A stretch of DNA of 64,000 bases from Symsagittifera roscoffensis (taxonomy: Eukaryota > Xenacoelomorpha > Acoela > Convolutidae): the NCBI RefSeq assembly GCF_963678635.1, contig NC_087066.1:22227996-22291995 (forward strand), given 5' to 3'. Below the pieces are notes generated by a model. It was not told the DNA's origin. It did no database searches and worked only from the letters and a program-made list of their open reading frames with translations. Shown here piece by piece: positions 1 through 13,500 of the stretch (its first letter is position 1; each line of letters opens with the position of its first letter). The position numbers were made by a program, and so were the translations under genes.

Positions 1-400
1 AAATGAAGCGACGACGCTTGTTGAAAAAACATGGACTATAATCCATCATACTTGATTAGATTAGATTATGCTCTCCATTATACTTCAAAAAATTCAAAAA
101 ATAATCCATTCTAATGCTTTTAATTGTTTCGAAAAATAGTTACATTTTAATCCATTTTTAATCAATTACAATCAATTTTTTTTTACTTTTCTGGGTTTAT
201 TGAATAACCAACTAAACATGCGTGGCGTTTGATGAATAACCAATTAAAAAGCACACAACACAAAACAAAAATAACACGAAATGAAGCGATTTCAAAATTT
301 CAAGAAGTAATCGATTACAAGGATTTTTATTGTTTTGAAAAAAAAGTAACATTGTAATCCATTTTAAACAATTTTAGTCAATTCTTTTCGAAATTTATGG
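1..400. repeat. Degenerate TAATC/GATTA repeat tract
   Basis: This AT-rich tract repeats imperfect words such as TGATTAGATTAGATTATG, AATCAATTACAATCAA and AATCGATTAC. They resemble the ATTATAATCGATTATAAT palindromes that build the element at 22637-23621, so this is probably an old, diverged or truncated relative. No terminal repeat was found and no gene is visible. Confidence 0.4.
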
Positions 401-1223
401 AGAATGACAACAAAAAAATCCAATATATTCTAAAATTTCTCTTTTTACTGAGTGCGGGTATGGTAACATGGCTAATGGAACTTTGTGATGTCACTTGAAA
501 TCAAAATTCTTATAATTTTGCATAAACTAAAACACTTGATCGAAATTCCAATAATTGATCCAAATTAAATAGGAAATTGAGATGCTATAACATTTCTGTC
601 AAATACTTTTGAATATTTGAATAATGAATCAAACTTCAGATTGTTCTGAGATGATTTTGATTTTTTGTTCAATTATTCAGTAATAATTGAACGTAGTTCT
701 ATCGCATCTCATTTTTAACATTAAGATTAAAAATTTGCAGATTACATCAGCGCCTTGCATTAATCGTCGTTGTTTGGAGTTTTCTTTAAACAATAGAAAC
801 TCCTGATAACTAAAAAATTGTTTAAAAATTGTTGAATTACATAAGAATTTGAATTGAAACAAACTGATTCGGGGGCTAATCTCAAGTGAAAAAACTCAAG
901 AACTCAGTCTGGCTTAAAAATTTTAACAAAAACTATTGTCTGACAACCGATTTTACTTAGAAAGAAAAAAAAAGAATTTTTTTCTACTTACAAAATCAAA
1001 GACTTTAAATGATAAATTGCTGAAATTAGAGCATGCATGCCCATTTATGACAGCATATGCTTTTTTTTCCTTTTTTATTTTACTGATGAATATAAAACAC
1101 CGGAAACTGTCCTAACTGAAAAAAAAGAGAGAAAAACTAGCCAAAAAACCCAACTTTCAGATTCCATTTTCAGTATTTCAGTTTCTAAAAATTGTTTCTA
1201 CTTCTGAATCTAAATATAATTCT

Positions 1224-1425
1224 CATTACGAGGCCAAACTGTGCATTTTGTGCATTGTAAGCGGATTCAGCAATAAGGACGCTCCCTTTGTTCTTCTTTT
1301 GTTCTTTCATTTTCTTTGATCGTTCCGACAAAATTTTAACATGTATAAAGACTTGTCTATGGAATCCAGGAACATACAGACACAAAATTGTGCGCCTATC
1401 CAGTGCACAGTTTGGCCTCGTAATG
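1224..1425. mobile_element. Short TIR element, CATTACGAGGCC family (202 bp)
   Basis: Both ends carry the same 21-bp inverted repeat (CATTACGAGGCCAAACTGTGC at the left, its exact complement at the right). The last ~70 bp are nearly identical to the ends of the longer copies at 9615-10416 and 15259-16228, so this is an internally deleted member of one family. It has no coding capacity. No clear target-site duplication was found here. Confidence 0.8.
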
Positions 1426-1794
1426 GTGCTCCAAATTTTTTTCGTGAATTTTTATATGACGCAAATAGTGATTTTTTTGTCGTTTTCATCAAAACCCAGT
1501 TGACAAATTTCCAATCATTTCACAACATGAGATATTTGCTCCCAAAACTACGGTTTTTTGATGACTAACTATAACATGTCAATTTTTCCTTCTTTTGATA
1601 ACTTTCGAGGAATAATTTGTGTCAGATGTGGTGTTCTTCTCCAATCAAGTGACTGAGCTTAGCACTAAAAAAATGCAGGCATATCATGGAAAACTCCTTA
1701 ATTTTTGTTACTGCCTTTTAATCGGTCACGAATAACTTAAGGTTAAAAAAACAGAAAAAATATGAACTTTGAGCTGATAATGTCAAATAGGAAG

Positions 1795-1905
1795 CAGGGG
1801 CGGATCTAGGTTTTTTCCCGAAAATTTTTTCAGCCTTTTTATAGATCGACCAAGTTGATTTCCCAAGCTCTCCCAAAGCACTAAATGGTAGTAATAGCTG
1901 TCTCA
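1795..1905. mobile_element. Left end of a CAGGGGCGGATCT (hAT-like) MITE
   Basis: It begins CAGGGGCGGATCTAGG and continues with a GATCGACCAAGTTGATTT block that recurs at 47240-47290 and 51600-51640. These termini match the hAT-type MITE whose 8-bp target duplication is intact at 46762-47084. The right end was not located, so this copy is truncated or too diverged. Confidence 0.55.
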
Positions 1906-4900
1906 ATTCAGTTTGGAACGGTTATGAAGATGAGCCATCACGCATAAGTTGATTTGGCCTGCTTTTTTTTCACTATCAAAGGTATCAAAGTATTAAAGTG
2001 TTAATCCAATGCCAAGTTGGGCCTTCACTCAGAAAACGTGTCATTGCACTTGCGCAAATCTATTGCTCAATTTCTTCGAATGTCCGAACAAGATGCTTAC
2101 AGACATTTGGTCAGCCAAAAAATGTACTCCTGAAATCAAAATGGCCAAGGGGTAGTGTAGTGTTTTTGATAGTGATAGTATTTGGTAGTGATAGTCAAAA
2201 TGATAGTGCAGTATTTGGTAATTACGATACATTAAGAGTTAATTTACTTGCTTACTTTTGATTAAGGTGATTTTAAGAAAGCAATGAAATTGCGATTAGT
2301 TATAGCACAGTTCTATAGTTTCTTTTTTGCTCTCAAAATTTAATCCAAATTGCTGAAACTGATTGCATGGACAATTCAACCAGTGTTCAATGATCATTTT
2401 AGAGGCGGACTACGAGAAAAAATAAAAATATCTGTAAAAACTTTAATATATAAATGTAAATAACATTCGCTCCTTCCTCCCTTTTCGGAAAAATCCTACA
2501 TTAGAGCGTGATCCGACAGCTCAACAAACGAACTCAGAAATTAATTCAGTTTTTTGACAATTGTAATTGACATTGCGCGTAATATTGAAGCTTCAAAAAT
2601 CAATATTTTAAATAAAAAAGAGCAGTCATCTTTTTAGAAAACTTCAAAGACTTTGACATGAGCGGTTTAGTTTTGTTTACTTTTTGTCTGAGCACAGTTC
2701 AAAAAAATTGTTTTTTATTTTAATTCGCATGAGGTTTCCAAACAAAATAAAACTACCTCTTTTTTCGTTGTTTTATTTCTTTTTTCATAATTTAAACTTG
2801 ATAAAAGCACTTTTTGTTGTACAAAAATCAATATAATGATGATTACCAATATATATAAATGCGTTCGAAAAAATTCAGTTTTTCGCAACAATAAGTTTTC
2901 ATCCACTCGAAGTCCCATGCAATTCTCAATAACCTCATAGAAAAATGAGATAAACGTTGTTCTGACGCTCAGCAAATATCATTTTATATCTAGAAGATCA
3001 GCTATCGAATTAGCGGATTATGTTGGCAAAAAAAAGTTCTATCAAATGACTAATTTCCGCATAATAAGAATATAAGAACAGGGGAGTATTATTTCAGGCG
3101 ATCAAGATTGAGTTCGAGCGAATAATAAACATGGCTGCTTGTATGACCTCAATTTTCCGACTGCCCGTTAGCGTCAATGAAGTTGTGTACAATTTGAGTG
3201 AAAATGAAAAGTTCTAAAAAAAAGAAAAAATTTCATCGAAATAAACTTGACTGTTTTTTTTTGGACCTATCAGGTTTTTTATTACGGCAATTATCAAAAA
3301 AGACCATCAAAAGTTTTTTACTTCTTTAAAACCCAATGTTGGTTTTGATTTTCGAAGTGATGCAATTTTCGTGCTCTCTGTGGTTTTGTTCTTCAGGGAA
3401 ATATGGATTTCTGAACTAGCCACTTTTGACATAACTTTTCAAAACAATCAAAACGTTTGTTGCCCTTAGCTCAAAATTATAAAATATCATACTTAAGACA
3501 CTTTATTTTTAAAGTTATGGAGCTTTGAAAATTGCCAAAACGATCAATTTGGAAATTACGCGCAGTTTCGTGCTGTAAACGCGTGACCGGATTTTTAAGG
3601 TGACTGAAAAAGCGTTTTAAATTAAACTGAGACAATTACTTAGATATTATAAAAAACCAATAGGCTAAAAAAATACATTTTGTATGTTGAATGGCGAAAT
3701 AAAAATCAGAAAAAAATTCAAAGCTTTTTGAAAATTTCTTCTATCAAAAAATTTATTTCGTAGATGTTAAAGAGCAGTCAGAACATTTGGAGTTTGCGCA
3801 GTCTTTTGTTCTTTTTCTAATCTAATCTTGAAAAAAAAACGGTGTCAATTTGCGATATTGAAGCGGCAGCTCTTGTTGATACAGTTTATTAGTGTAATCA
3901 AGTGACAAATCTTGTAAGGTTTCATTTCAGCTAAAGGGAAGACAAATCAACAGGAATAGTATCCTGTATACACTTATGTAGACCGAAGGACGGATGTTGC
4001 GCAGTTCGGGTTGGGGTTTTCATTTTATTGATAGTGTTTCGTTTGAATCTCAAGCATTATTGGGTATCCTAAAAAGTATCCTAAAATGCAGCTATATATG
4101 GGAATCAGCTTCGTTCCAAAATATTATTAGAACTATGGATTGAGAAACGCAATGAGTTGTTCCAATGTTTGTTGATAATTGTATGATGACCATCGGTTGC
4201 ATAAAAAATGGTAAATGGTTCCTTAAATTGACGCGAGCAATAAGCCACCTATGACTCTCAAAAGTATCAATCTTTAGTCTCAACCATTGCTCTCCTCTCC
4301 GACAACTACTGAGAAAACTTCGATGACATTTAATGAGTGGTTACAAAAATAAATATATCATTTATTTGATTGCCGCAAAAACATCGACCAAAAGTTAATG
4401 TGCTAAATTATACGTCGTTTAATTTAAAGTTTCACTATTTAAGTCTCAAAAGAATTTATCGCGACGGCCAAAACACTCCTACGTGAGTTTTGCAAGCAAG
4501 ACTATGTGCCCAACAAAACGCTTGCTAGGAATCAAGATTATTTTTAGAAATTGAACTAAATTTGCTGATGAATGTTTTATTAAAAAACATTATTAAAAAC
4601 TTGTACCTGGCCTTCCTTTTGGCAGATGTTAGATACTCTAAAGATCTGTACATACAAAAAAGTCCTGCGCATATCGGAAAACATTTTCAATTTCACAGAA
4701 ACATGATCAGATGTGAGCCAGTGTTGGTCAGACTTGAATCGACTGGATACGCAGGCAATTGATTTTTTGAAACTCAATTTGGATCTCAAATGTTTTAACC
4801 AGCGATCAGTCACGGGACATACAGTGCTAATTTAAAATAGTTGGACAAAACGCATTAAACTTGAAACTTAAACTGCGTTTTTTTTTCAAAACGGGTTGTT

Positions 4901-5330
4901 TTTAAACAAAAAATGATGGGGACAAGACTTGCTCAGAATTTCAACAGAACTAATATGACGCAGTTTGTTTTGAAAATTCGGGCTCAAAATCTAAACCCAA
5001 TAAAATATCAATTTTGGCTTTTCAGTCAATCAAAAATTACGTCAAAACTACCTAGTTGATTTTGACATAAGAATTTCAAAGTGAGACCGACAAATTTTAA
5101 AGTGAGACCGACAACGTAGACCGACAAATTTTAAGAAGGTGATAACCTCCAAATATTGTCTAAACTAATTTATTTTGTTTGACAGACATAAAAGTTTGTT
5201 AACGCCAATTATTCTTCCAAAAAATTTTTTTAAACATTTTGCGAATTTTTGCAGGAGAATGTACCCTTGTTAGAATTTGTTGGGTTACGTAAGAGGTTCA
5301 TTTTGAGTTTTTTATGTTAATGATCGACTT
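1906..5330. other. Gene-free stretch with short repeats
   Basis: No exon with splice sites or a recognisable protein was found on either strand. Visible are GATAGT-type short repeats at 2155-2225, a faint relative of the dispersed ~400-bp family at about 3450-3600 (AAAGTTATGG and ACGCG words in the right order), and a tandem AGTGAGACCGACAA motif at 5078-5130. Confidence 0.5.
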
Positions 5331-8300
5331 GGTAGTTTCGGCGTAATTTCTGATTGACTAAAAAACCAATTATGATCCTTTTTGGGGTAAAATTTTGGGT
5401 CGCAAGACGCTATAAAAGTTTTAATGAAACTCTACGCAAACCTTGAACTCTTCGTTTTCCATTAAAAGTCAAACCTATATAAGAACAATGCATTCGAATT
5501 TGATGTGTTTTTTCGGGATAATTCCAATCATCACTATAGAAGCAACATTTTATTTTCAACGAGCGAGTGAAAAGTTTTTCTTCACGTTTTTGTCGTTTTT
5601 CTGCAATATTTTGAGATATAAGGTTTAATTTTCGCTAAAAAGTGAATACAACTATTTAGAAGGACTTACCCAGTTCAAGTTTGAGAAACCTTGCTTTGAA
5701 CGCGTAAAGTAGCCAGTACATAACAACTAGTTTAGAGGTGCTCTTACTCTAGAAACAACCTCGCAAAAATTATAAAGAATTTGAATTTACGGGTTTAAAA
5801 TTTGTTCCTCGTGAAGCTGATGAGCTTCAATTACTCTTTATGTCTTTATGTTGCCAAAATTTGGCAGATGAAAAAATTCAAATTGCCAAAATTACCTGGT
5901 CAGGCGCTGAGAACGGTCACATATACAATAAAGATCATGAGAGCTTATACAACAATTTGGACAAGATTTCCAAGCAACCTAACTGCTAATGAGAATCCTG
6001 TGCATGATTTAGAGATGTAATGTTTAAAAAAAAAATTGATGAGCGCTTATTTTGATGTTTCAATTCGATCATCAACGCAAAGTTATTCATAAATTTTAGC
6101 CGTTTTCCGATGACGAACCAGTAACTTTTTATTTCTATTAGCTGTCATTTTTTGAAGGAATAAAGGGTAACTTAAGCTCACCAGCAGCTTCCCATAGAAC
6201 CAAATTAAGCCCATAAGTTCAATTTTTTTTTATTTTAATTGCAATGTTGTTTCCACAGCAAAAACACCTCTAAAACTAGTTATGATATACTGACCAATTT
6301 AAGCCTTCATAACCAGATTTTCCAAATTTTTGCCTGGCTAAGATTTTTCAGATAGTTTCATCTAAATTTGGTAAGAGTATGAAGTTTTTTATCTGAAATA
6401 AATGCAGAGGAAACGATAAAACGTGAAGAAAAAGCTCGTTCCTTTGCTTGTTCAAATAAAAAAATTGCATCTTCTATTTTTCGTGACTGTAACTTTGCTG
6501 GTCATAGTTTTGATATTAATACAGTTATGAGACTATATATATCAAGACGATTTGAAAAACAAATAAAGTTTAAAAATTCTGGTTAAACCATCCCCCTGAA
6601 CGGAGGTGGGTTTATTTGACGCTTTTTGATTACCATACACAGACAACTTATAAATGAGAAAATATTGGCAAATTTGGAAACTTTTTGAACTTTTGAAGAA
6701 AAAAAAAGCTTTTTTACTTATCTCTCCTTATTTATTTTTCTTTTATAAAAGTTAATCACTTCGATTTTGTCCTAATGGAGCTAATTTTGGTGTGGTGAAT
6801 ATTTAATTTATTGGGAACCTATTTGCTTTTCATACTTTTCCTCATATGATGTCAAGCTCCATGGTAAAAACATGGTAATGATTAGAAAAACGTTTAAAAA
6901 ATTCAATGGAGTTTTTAAATTGTCGAATAGTGCGAGTAGAAAACAGCCCGTAAATACCGCGAAAAGGGTATGTTAAAAAGTCCACCTTTATCCCCAGAAA
7001 GTAATCACGCGAAAAGCATAATTACTTTCTTTATTGAAAATTATCAAAACAATTAAAAATATATTTCCCAACAATAAGGTTTAAGCTCTGTTTTAATCTG
7101 ATTTAGATCTGTGTCAGATGAGTATCAGTTCTGATATTTTACTGATCAAATATGCTGAAAATATTATCAATTCTGCGGTAGGTTTGTTTTAAGACAGGCA
7201 CATGTTTAAAGTCCGTCGACATGATTCAGATCTGTGGCAATCCTGAAAAACCAACAATTTTATAGAAATGGAATCTGATTTCGAAGAAAAAATTCAGCAC
7301 GGGTATTTTTTACCCCACAACTTAAGCCCTAAGAAATTTAAGTTTTAGTTTATAATGAGAAAAGGGCTTTACCGATTCAACAAGAACACACTTGCGAATG
7401 TCAAAAAAGTTTTCTCAATTTGGTCGCACTAGTGAAACTAGCGCTGGATGGGAAGTCGGAAAAGTTATAGAAAACATTTTGGTGAGAATATTATTAATGA
7501 ACTTTGCAGTTTTTCAGCTTCCTTTTCAAGAGCACATTCTGGATTTCAACAACTCAGCAGCCTTATCCAATGAGATTCCACCAGATGGCGAATTGTTGTC
7601 ATGAGTTGATATTTTTAGATTTGCCTGCTATTTCAGCAATGGGATAAAAAATAGTTTAACAAAGATGAAAAAGAAAAGCATGTCCGCTTTTTTAAATTTA
7701 GAATTGAAAATCATGTTTCTGTTTTAACTTGAAATTAACTCATGTTTCTGTTTTAACTTGAAATTAACCGAATTAATTTGAAGTTAATTTGAAATTTTTA
7801 GGCAAATCAACCCAATTTCCTATTTCAAAAATTTTGAAGAACAAACAAAAAAAGCTTCAAAAAGAGAGCTTTCAAAAAAAGACTTTAACAAAAGTTCGAA
7901 GAATTTTATCATGATTAATATCAATGTTTGTTTTTTTAAATCATTTTTTAAACTATAAATCACGGCCAAAAGGGCTGATTTAGGGGAGGACGTCTCTCCA
8001 TTCGAGGATCCCCCTCGCCGTCCAAACTTTTTTACGGAATCCATTTTGCCTAAACGACCTCAAACTATTTCTACAGGAGTCTTTTACGAAAATAATTACT
8101 ATTTACCAAAAAAGCAATGTTTTGATCAAAATTTTCAAAAAAGCCCGTTAACTACTTCGGTAATTTTGATGATGTCTTAAGAGATCTGAAGGTTTTATGA
8201 TGTCTTAAGAGAACTTGGGAAATCTTTCTGGTTGAACTATAAAAAAATTCGTCTAAAAGTCCAACCCCCCTCCCACTTGAGAAAAACCCAGATACCATCT

Positions 8301-8391
8301 GATTGCAAAAACGGAGTTTAATCGGCCGAAAAAATGTGTTCACCCTAAAGACCAAAAAAATCTTTTCAGAAAAAACCAGCCGTGAGCTAAC

Positions 8392-8588
8392 TTGGTGAGA
8401 GGGTATAGTAGAGTGGCTGTGTCGTCTAGTTTGACCTGTTCGTCCTCTAGGAATAGTATTCTATGTCTGTACAGTCTGGACTGGTTGGAAAAGTCCAGCT
8501 GCTCAAACTGCTCCTCCTGTTTCTTCAGATCCCCTATCGAGTTGTCCTCCACTAACTTCTTGGCCACAAACTCGCACACACCAACCAG
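8392..8588 (-). CDS. BTB gene, exon 4A (alternative duplicate)
   Basis: This is a 197-nt exon with acceptor TTTTTTTCAG just above 8588 and donor GTTAGC below 8392. It starts at phase 0 and ends at phase 2. It encodes 65 residues with LVGVCEFVAKKL at the start, then QFEQLDFSNQSRLYRHR and LDDTATLLYPLTK. Its twin at 13951-14147 is identical after the first residues, where it reads LDDVCEF. Joined to exon 3 (ending ALLLQAQQAK, phase 0) it continues the helix typical of the region after a BTB fold (inference). Because 197 is not a multiple of three, both copies cannot be included without breaking the frame. The D-to-V and D-to-G changes suggest this is the more derived copy. Downstream exons are not in the window. 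Confidence 0.7.
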
Positions 8589-9037
8589 CTGAAAAAAAGA
8601 GAAGTTTAAGTTCTGCTCGTGCCATATTTAAGACTAAGGATTCATCCAGAAGAGAAAAGATCACCAGTATTCGAAAAGTTCAGCTCTACACTGATAAGCG
8701 CGGATGCGCCTCTGATTCAGAATTACATTAATTTGCTGTTGGCTATTTTTCTGGACTGGGCAATGATGTCTCACCCTCAAGCAACAAGCACGGATCGTGG
8801 TGGGTCCGGCCCAATCATCGGAAATTATTCGATTCACTGATCATCGTGAAATATATTGAATGTCATTACAGTTCTTTCCAGTCAACAAATTTAAACACAG
8901 TTATTAATCTAAAACTGCTCTTCTGGGCGTCGGAAATCAATTTTCCACTCAACTTTGCACATAAAGATTGTTTGAAAAATTTATAAGCTCGGGTGGCTTT
9001 TTTCAGACAAACTTAGACGTTTCAACTGGAAAATCAT

Positions 9038-9480
9038 CCTATAATATTGTTGCCTTGAGCTCAAACTGAGAAAATTATTTTACCTTTAATCATTTTAATA
9101 AAGTTATGGGGTTTTACGCTATTAAAGCGTAAGCTGAGATTTAATCCGTTTTATAGAATTCTTTCCAAATTGGTGGAAGCAGGCTGTGTGTCATAATTTC
9201 TACAACACTAAGAAGGAAATCTTTATTTTTGTGTTTTATGTGGCGTGTAAGGGGATGATTTGAAAGAAAATCTCAAAAAAAAAGATGTTTTTTGAAAAAT
9301 TTGTCTGTTTTTTAAAGAGAACACTGCTCCATAGACCATAAAAAGAAATCAAATCGTTTCTCCTTCATACGAGCAAAACTTTTTTAGCCTTGGATAGGAG
9401 CAATCTTTTTGTAACACTTTTTCATATAACTTTACAAGATTTCTTTATTGCTGACCAGCCCTAAACCATTAACAATTACA
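9038..9480 (+). repeat. Dispersed ~400-bp family, copy 1
   Basis: The copy follows the order seen in its relatives: TTGCCTTGAGCTCAAAC, then AAAGTTATGGGG, GCGTAAGCTGAGATTTAATCCG, TTCCAAATTGG, ATGGCGTGTAAGGGGATGATT and ACTGCTCCATAGACCAT. The segment with the GCGCGA hairpin is deleted here but kept in the duplicate at 14597-15110. It has no coding capacity. Confidence 0.65.
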
Positions 9481-9614
9481 AGCCTTAAAGAAAAACGCGC
9501 ATGTTCAGAAAAAAAATTGATAATTTTTCCAAAAACATGACAGATTTTAGACATTTTTTTGCTAAAAAAAGGTCTTCATAGGTTTTTGGAAGAGGTATAT
9601 TTTTTCAGGCTTAT

Positions 9615-10416
9615 CATTACGAGGCCAAACTAAGCTTTTGTGCATTGTAAGAGGAATCCGCAACAAGCCAAAATCAGCAGATGTTTTGTGGAATCCGCAA
9701 CATTGCTATTTTTCTGGTTCTTCGTGGCTGTTTTGGATTCCACGAGCAAATACCTAAAACACTGTGACGGTCAAAATCGCTCCAAAAGAGGCGAATATGC
9801 GGAATCCGCAACTGTATTTGCGGAATCCAAAACAATTTGTGGAATCCACAAACAAATAATAAGACAAATGTATAGTTCAATTGAGCTGTTGCGAAATCCG
9901 CAACTGTAAGCCTAATCTGCAAATTGTAGGAATCTACTAGATCAGTACTAGATTTTGATGAATACTGACCTAATTCGGTGACATGCTGTGCGTTGTGTTG
10001 CAAAACACTCTCAACCCAATGACTCCATGTACTGAATTTATTCGGTGTTGTATTTCCAAAATTTTGAAGGGTGACATCCACCGATTTAGTTAATTAATGT
10101 TTTGAGATTTGTTCGTGGTTCCACTGACAATGGTTAGGCCCTTGCTTTTAAAATCCGCATTGCTATAGATAAGAATTCCAGCTCTAGCTTTTAATCGTTC
10201 ATTTGAAAATTCAGTATAAACAAAATTCGGAACCCGCTTACATTTGCGGATTCCGCTCAGAAATATTGCGGATTCCACTTACATCTGCGGATTCCACTTA
10301 CCTTTTGTGGAATCCACTTACATTTTGGAACAGGTTTAAAGTTTTGTCTATGGAATCCAGGAACATACAGACACAAAATTGTGCGCCTATCCAGTGCAGA
10401 GTTTGGCCTCGTAATG
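9615..10416. mobile_element. TIR element with GGAATCC palindromes (802 bp)
   Basis: The ends are CATTACGAGGCCAAACT and AGTTTGGCCTCGTAATG. The interior is full of short, often palindromic words of the type TGCGGAATCCGCAA and TGTGGAATCCAC on both sides. It contains no intact ORF. It lies in copy A of the tandem duplication and has a counterpart at the same place in copy B, so insertion came before duplication. The internal arrays have since changed in copy number. Confidence 0.8.
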
Positions 10417-10514
10417 ATCGTTATATTTGATGCTTTGTTATAAGTGAAATACATCAATTCTATGTTTGAAGTTTTTTTTTTCATTTTTTTCATTCGTTTT
10501 TAATAGCAAACACT

Positions 10515-10580
10515 TCGCCATAGACTTAAAAATACAATCGAAACATTCAGGGCTTCGCGCTGATACCAGCAGTCTGGCTT
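10515..10580 (+). repeat. Dispersed ~400-bp family, 3' end only
   Basis: It ends in AACATTCAGGGCTTCGCGCTGATACCAGCAGTC, split here as AACATTCAGGGCTTCGCG and CTGATACCAGCAGTC. This closely matches the 3' end of the copy at 23660-24075. A second copy sits at 16360-16420 in the duplicate. Confidence 0.55.
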
Positions 10581-13500
10581 TATTTCAGCTACAGACAACA
10601 TAACATAACTTTGAAGTTGAATGTCATTAGCCAGTGGTCCATTTGGAATCTTTAAAATCTTCTCTGGTCCCGATTGAACGCAAGATATTATATGCATTTA
10701 TCAGTCAACTATACTCACGTAAATGTGTCTTCTGATTTTTTGGATTTGTTTTCAATCGCACGGGCACAGCTCAAGGGATATTATCTTGAACCTTTGCCAA
10801 ATTCGACCCTCGTTTCCGATGTGAATCGCGGCTGAGATCAAAATCCATCTGCTTCATGGGAAATGGATGTCAAGATAATTAAGAATGCGGAATCCTATAT
10901 GGCTCAGATATTTCCGACCTAATACGGTAGTTTCGGCGTAATTTCTGATTGACTAAAAAACCAATTATGATCCTTTTTGGGGTAAAATTTTGGGTCGCAA
11001 GACGCTATAAAAGTTTTAATGAAACTCTACGCAAACCTTGAACTCTTCGTTTTCCATTAAAAGTCAAACCTATATAAGAACAATGCATTCGAATTTGATG
11101 CGTTTTTTCGGGATAATTCCAATCATCACTATAGAAGCAACATTTTATTTTCAACGAGCGAGTGAAAAGTTTTTCTTCACGTTTTTGTCGTTTTTCTGCA
11201 ATATTTTGAGATATAAGGTTTAATTTTCGCTAAAAAGTGAATACAACTATTTAGAAGGACTTACCCAGTTCAAGTTTGAGAAACCTTGCTTTGAACGCGT
11301 AAAGTAGCCAGTACATAACAACTAGTTTAGAGGTGCTCTTACTCTAGAAACAACCTCGCAAAAATTATAAAGAATTTGAATTTACGGGTTTAAAATTTGT
11401 TCCTCGTGAAGCTGATGAGCTTCAATTACTCTTTATGTCTTTATGTTGCCAAAATTTGGCAGATGAAAAAATTCAAATTGCCAAAATTACCTGGTCAGGC
11501 GCTGAGAACGGTCACATATACAATAAAGATCATGAGAGCTTATACAACAATTTGGACAAGATTTCCAAGCAACCTAACTGCTAATGAGAATCCTGTGCAT
11601 GATTTAGAGATGTAATGTTTAAAAAAAAAATTGATGAGCGCTTATTTTGATGTTTCAATTCGATCATCAACGCAAAGTTATTCATAAATTTTAGCCGTTT
11701 TCCGATGACGAACCAGTAACTTTTTTATTTCTATTAGCTGTCATTTTTTGAAGGAATAAAGGGTAACTTAAGCTCACCAGCAGCTTCCCATAGAACCAAA
11801 TTAAGCCCATAAGTTCAATTTTTTTTATTTTAATTGCGATGTTGTTTCCACAGCAAAAACACCTCTAAAACTAGTTATGATATACTGACCAATTTAAGCC
11901 TTCATAACCAGATTTTCCAAATTTTTGCCTGGCTAAGATTTTTCAAATAGTTTCATCTAAATTTGGTAAGAGTATGAAGTTTTTTATCTGAAATAAATGC
12001 AGAGGAAACGATAAAACGTGAAGAAAAAGCTCGTTCCTTTGCTTGTTCAAATAAAAAAATTGCATCTTCTATTTTTCGTGACTGTAACTTTGCTGGTCAT
12101 AGTTTTGATATTAATACAGTTATGAGACTATATATATCAAGACGATTTGAAAAACAAATAAAGTTTAAAAATTCTGGTTAAACCATCCCCCTGAACGGAG
12201 GTGGGTTTATTTGACGCTTTTTGATTACCATACACAGACAACTTATAAATGAGAAAATTTGGGCAAATTTGGAAACTTTTTGAACTTTTGAAGAAAAAAA
12301 AAAGCTTTTTTACTTTTCTCCCCTTATTTATTTTTCTTTTATAAAAGTTAATCACTTCAATTTTGTCCTAATGGAGCTAATTTTGGTGTGGTGAATATTT
12401 AATTTATTGGGAACCTATTTGCTTTTCATACTTTTCCTCATATGATGTCAAGCTCCATGGTAAAAACATGGTAATGATTAGAAAAACGTTTAAAAAATTC
12501 AATGGAGTTTTTAAATTGTCGAATAGTGCGAGTAGAAAACAGCCCGTAAATACCGCGAAAAGGGTATGTTAAAAAGTCCACCTTTATCCCCAGAAAGTAA
12601 TCACGCGAAAAGCATAATTACTCTCTTTATTGAAAATTATCAAAACAATTAAAAATATATTTCCCAACAATAAGGTTTAAGCTCTGTTTTAATCTGATTT
12701 AGATCTGTGTCAGACGAGTATCAGTTCTGATATTTTACTGATCAAATATGCTGAAAATATTATCAATTCTGCGGTAGGTTTGTTTTAAGACAGGCACATG
12801 TTTAAAGTCCGTCGACATGATTCAGATCTGTGGCAATCCTGAAAAACCAACAATTTTATAGAAATGGAATCTGATTTCGAAGAAAAAATTCAGTACGGGT
12901 ATTTTTTACCCCACAACTTAAGCCCTAAGAAATTTAAGTTTTAGTTTATAATGAGAAAAGGGCTTTACCGATTCAACAAGAACACACTTGCGAATGTCAA
13001 AAAAGTTTTCTTGCGCTGGATGGGAAGTCGGAAAAGTTATAGAAAACATTTTGGTGAGAATATTATTAATGAACTTTGCAGTTTTTCAGCTTCCTTTTCA
13101 AGAGCACATTCTGGATTTCAACAACTCAGCAGCCTTATCCAATGAGATTCCACCAGATGGCGAATTGTTGTCATGAGTTGATATTTTTAGATTTGCCTGC
13201 TATTTCAGCAATGGGATAAAAATTAGTTTAACAAAGATGAAAAAGAAAAGCATGTCCGCTTTTTTAAATTTAGAATTGAAAATCATGTTTCTGTTTTAAC
13301 TTGAAATTAACTCATGTTTCTGTTTTAACTTGAAATTAACCGAATTAATTTGAAATTAATTTGAACTTTTTAGGCAAATCAACCCAATTTCCTATTTCAA
13401 AAATTTTGAAGAACAAACAAAAAAAGCTTCAAAAAGAGAGCTTTCAAAAAAAGACTTTAACAAAAGTTCGAAGAATTTTATCATGATTAATATCAATGTT

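Larger units (their letters stand above)
5331..10925. repeat. Tandem duplication, copy A (5.6 kb)
   Basis: From GGTAGTTTCGGCG to GACCTAATAC this copy matches 10926-16770 nearly base for base. It is directly followed by the second copy, with no spacer. Differences are scattered substitutions and a few indels. About 24 bp at 7418-7441 is present only here, and the TIR element inside is shorter (802 against 970 bp). It contains exon 4A of the BTB gene (8392-8588), a dispersed-family copy (9038-9480) and the TIR element 9615-10416. The direct head-to-tail junction at 10925/10926 indicates a local tandem duplication. Confidence 0.95.

Noticed and set aside
9640..10081. ORFs of 89 and 135 codons within the TIR elements
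   Set aside because: They consist of translated GGAATCC repeats and have no domain; lengths differ between duplicate copies.
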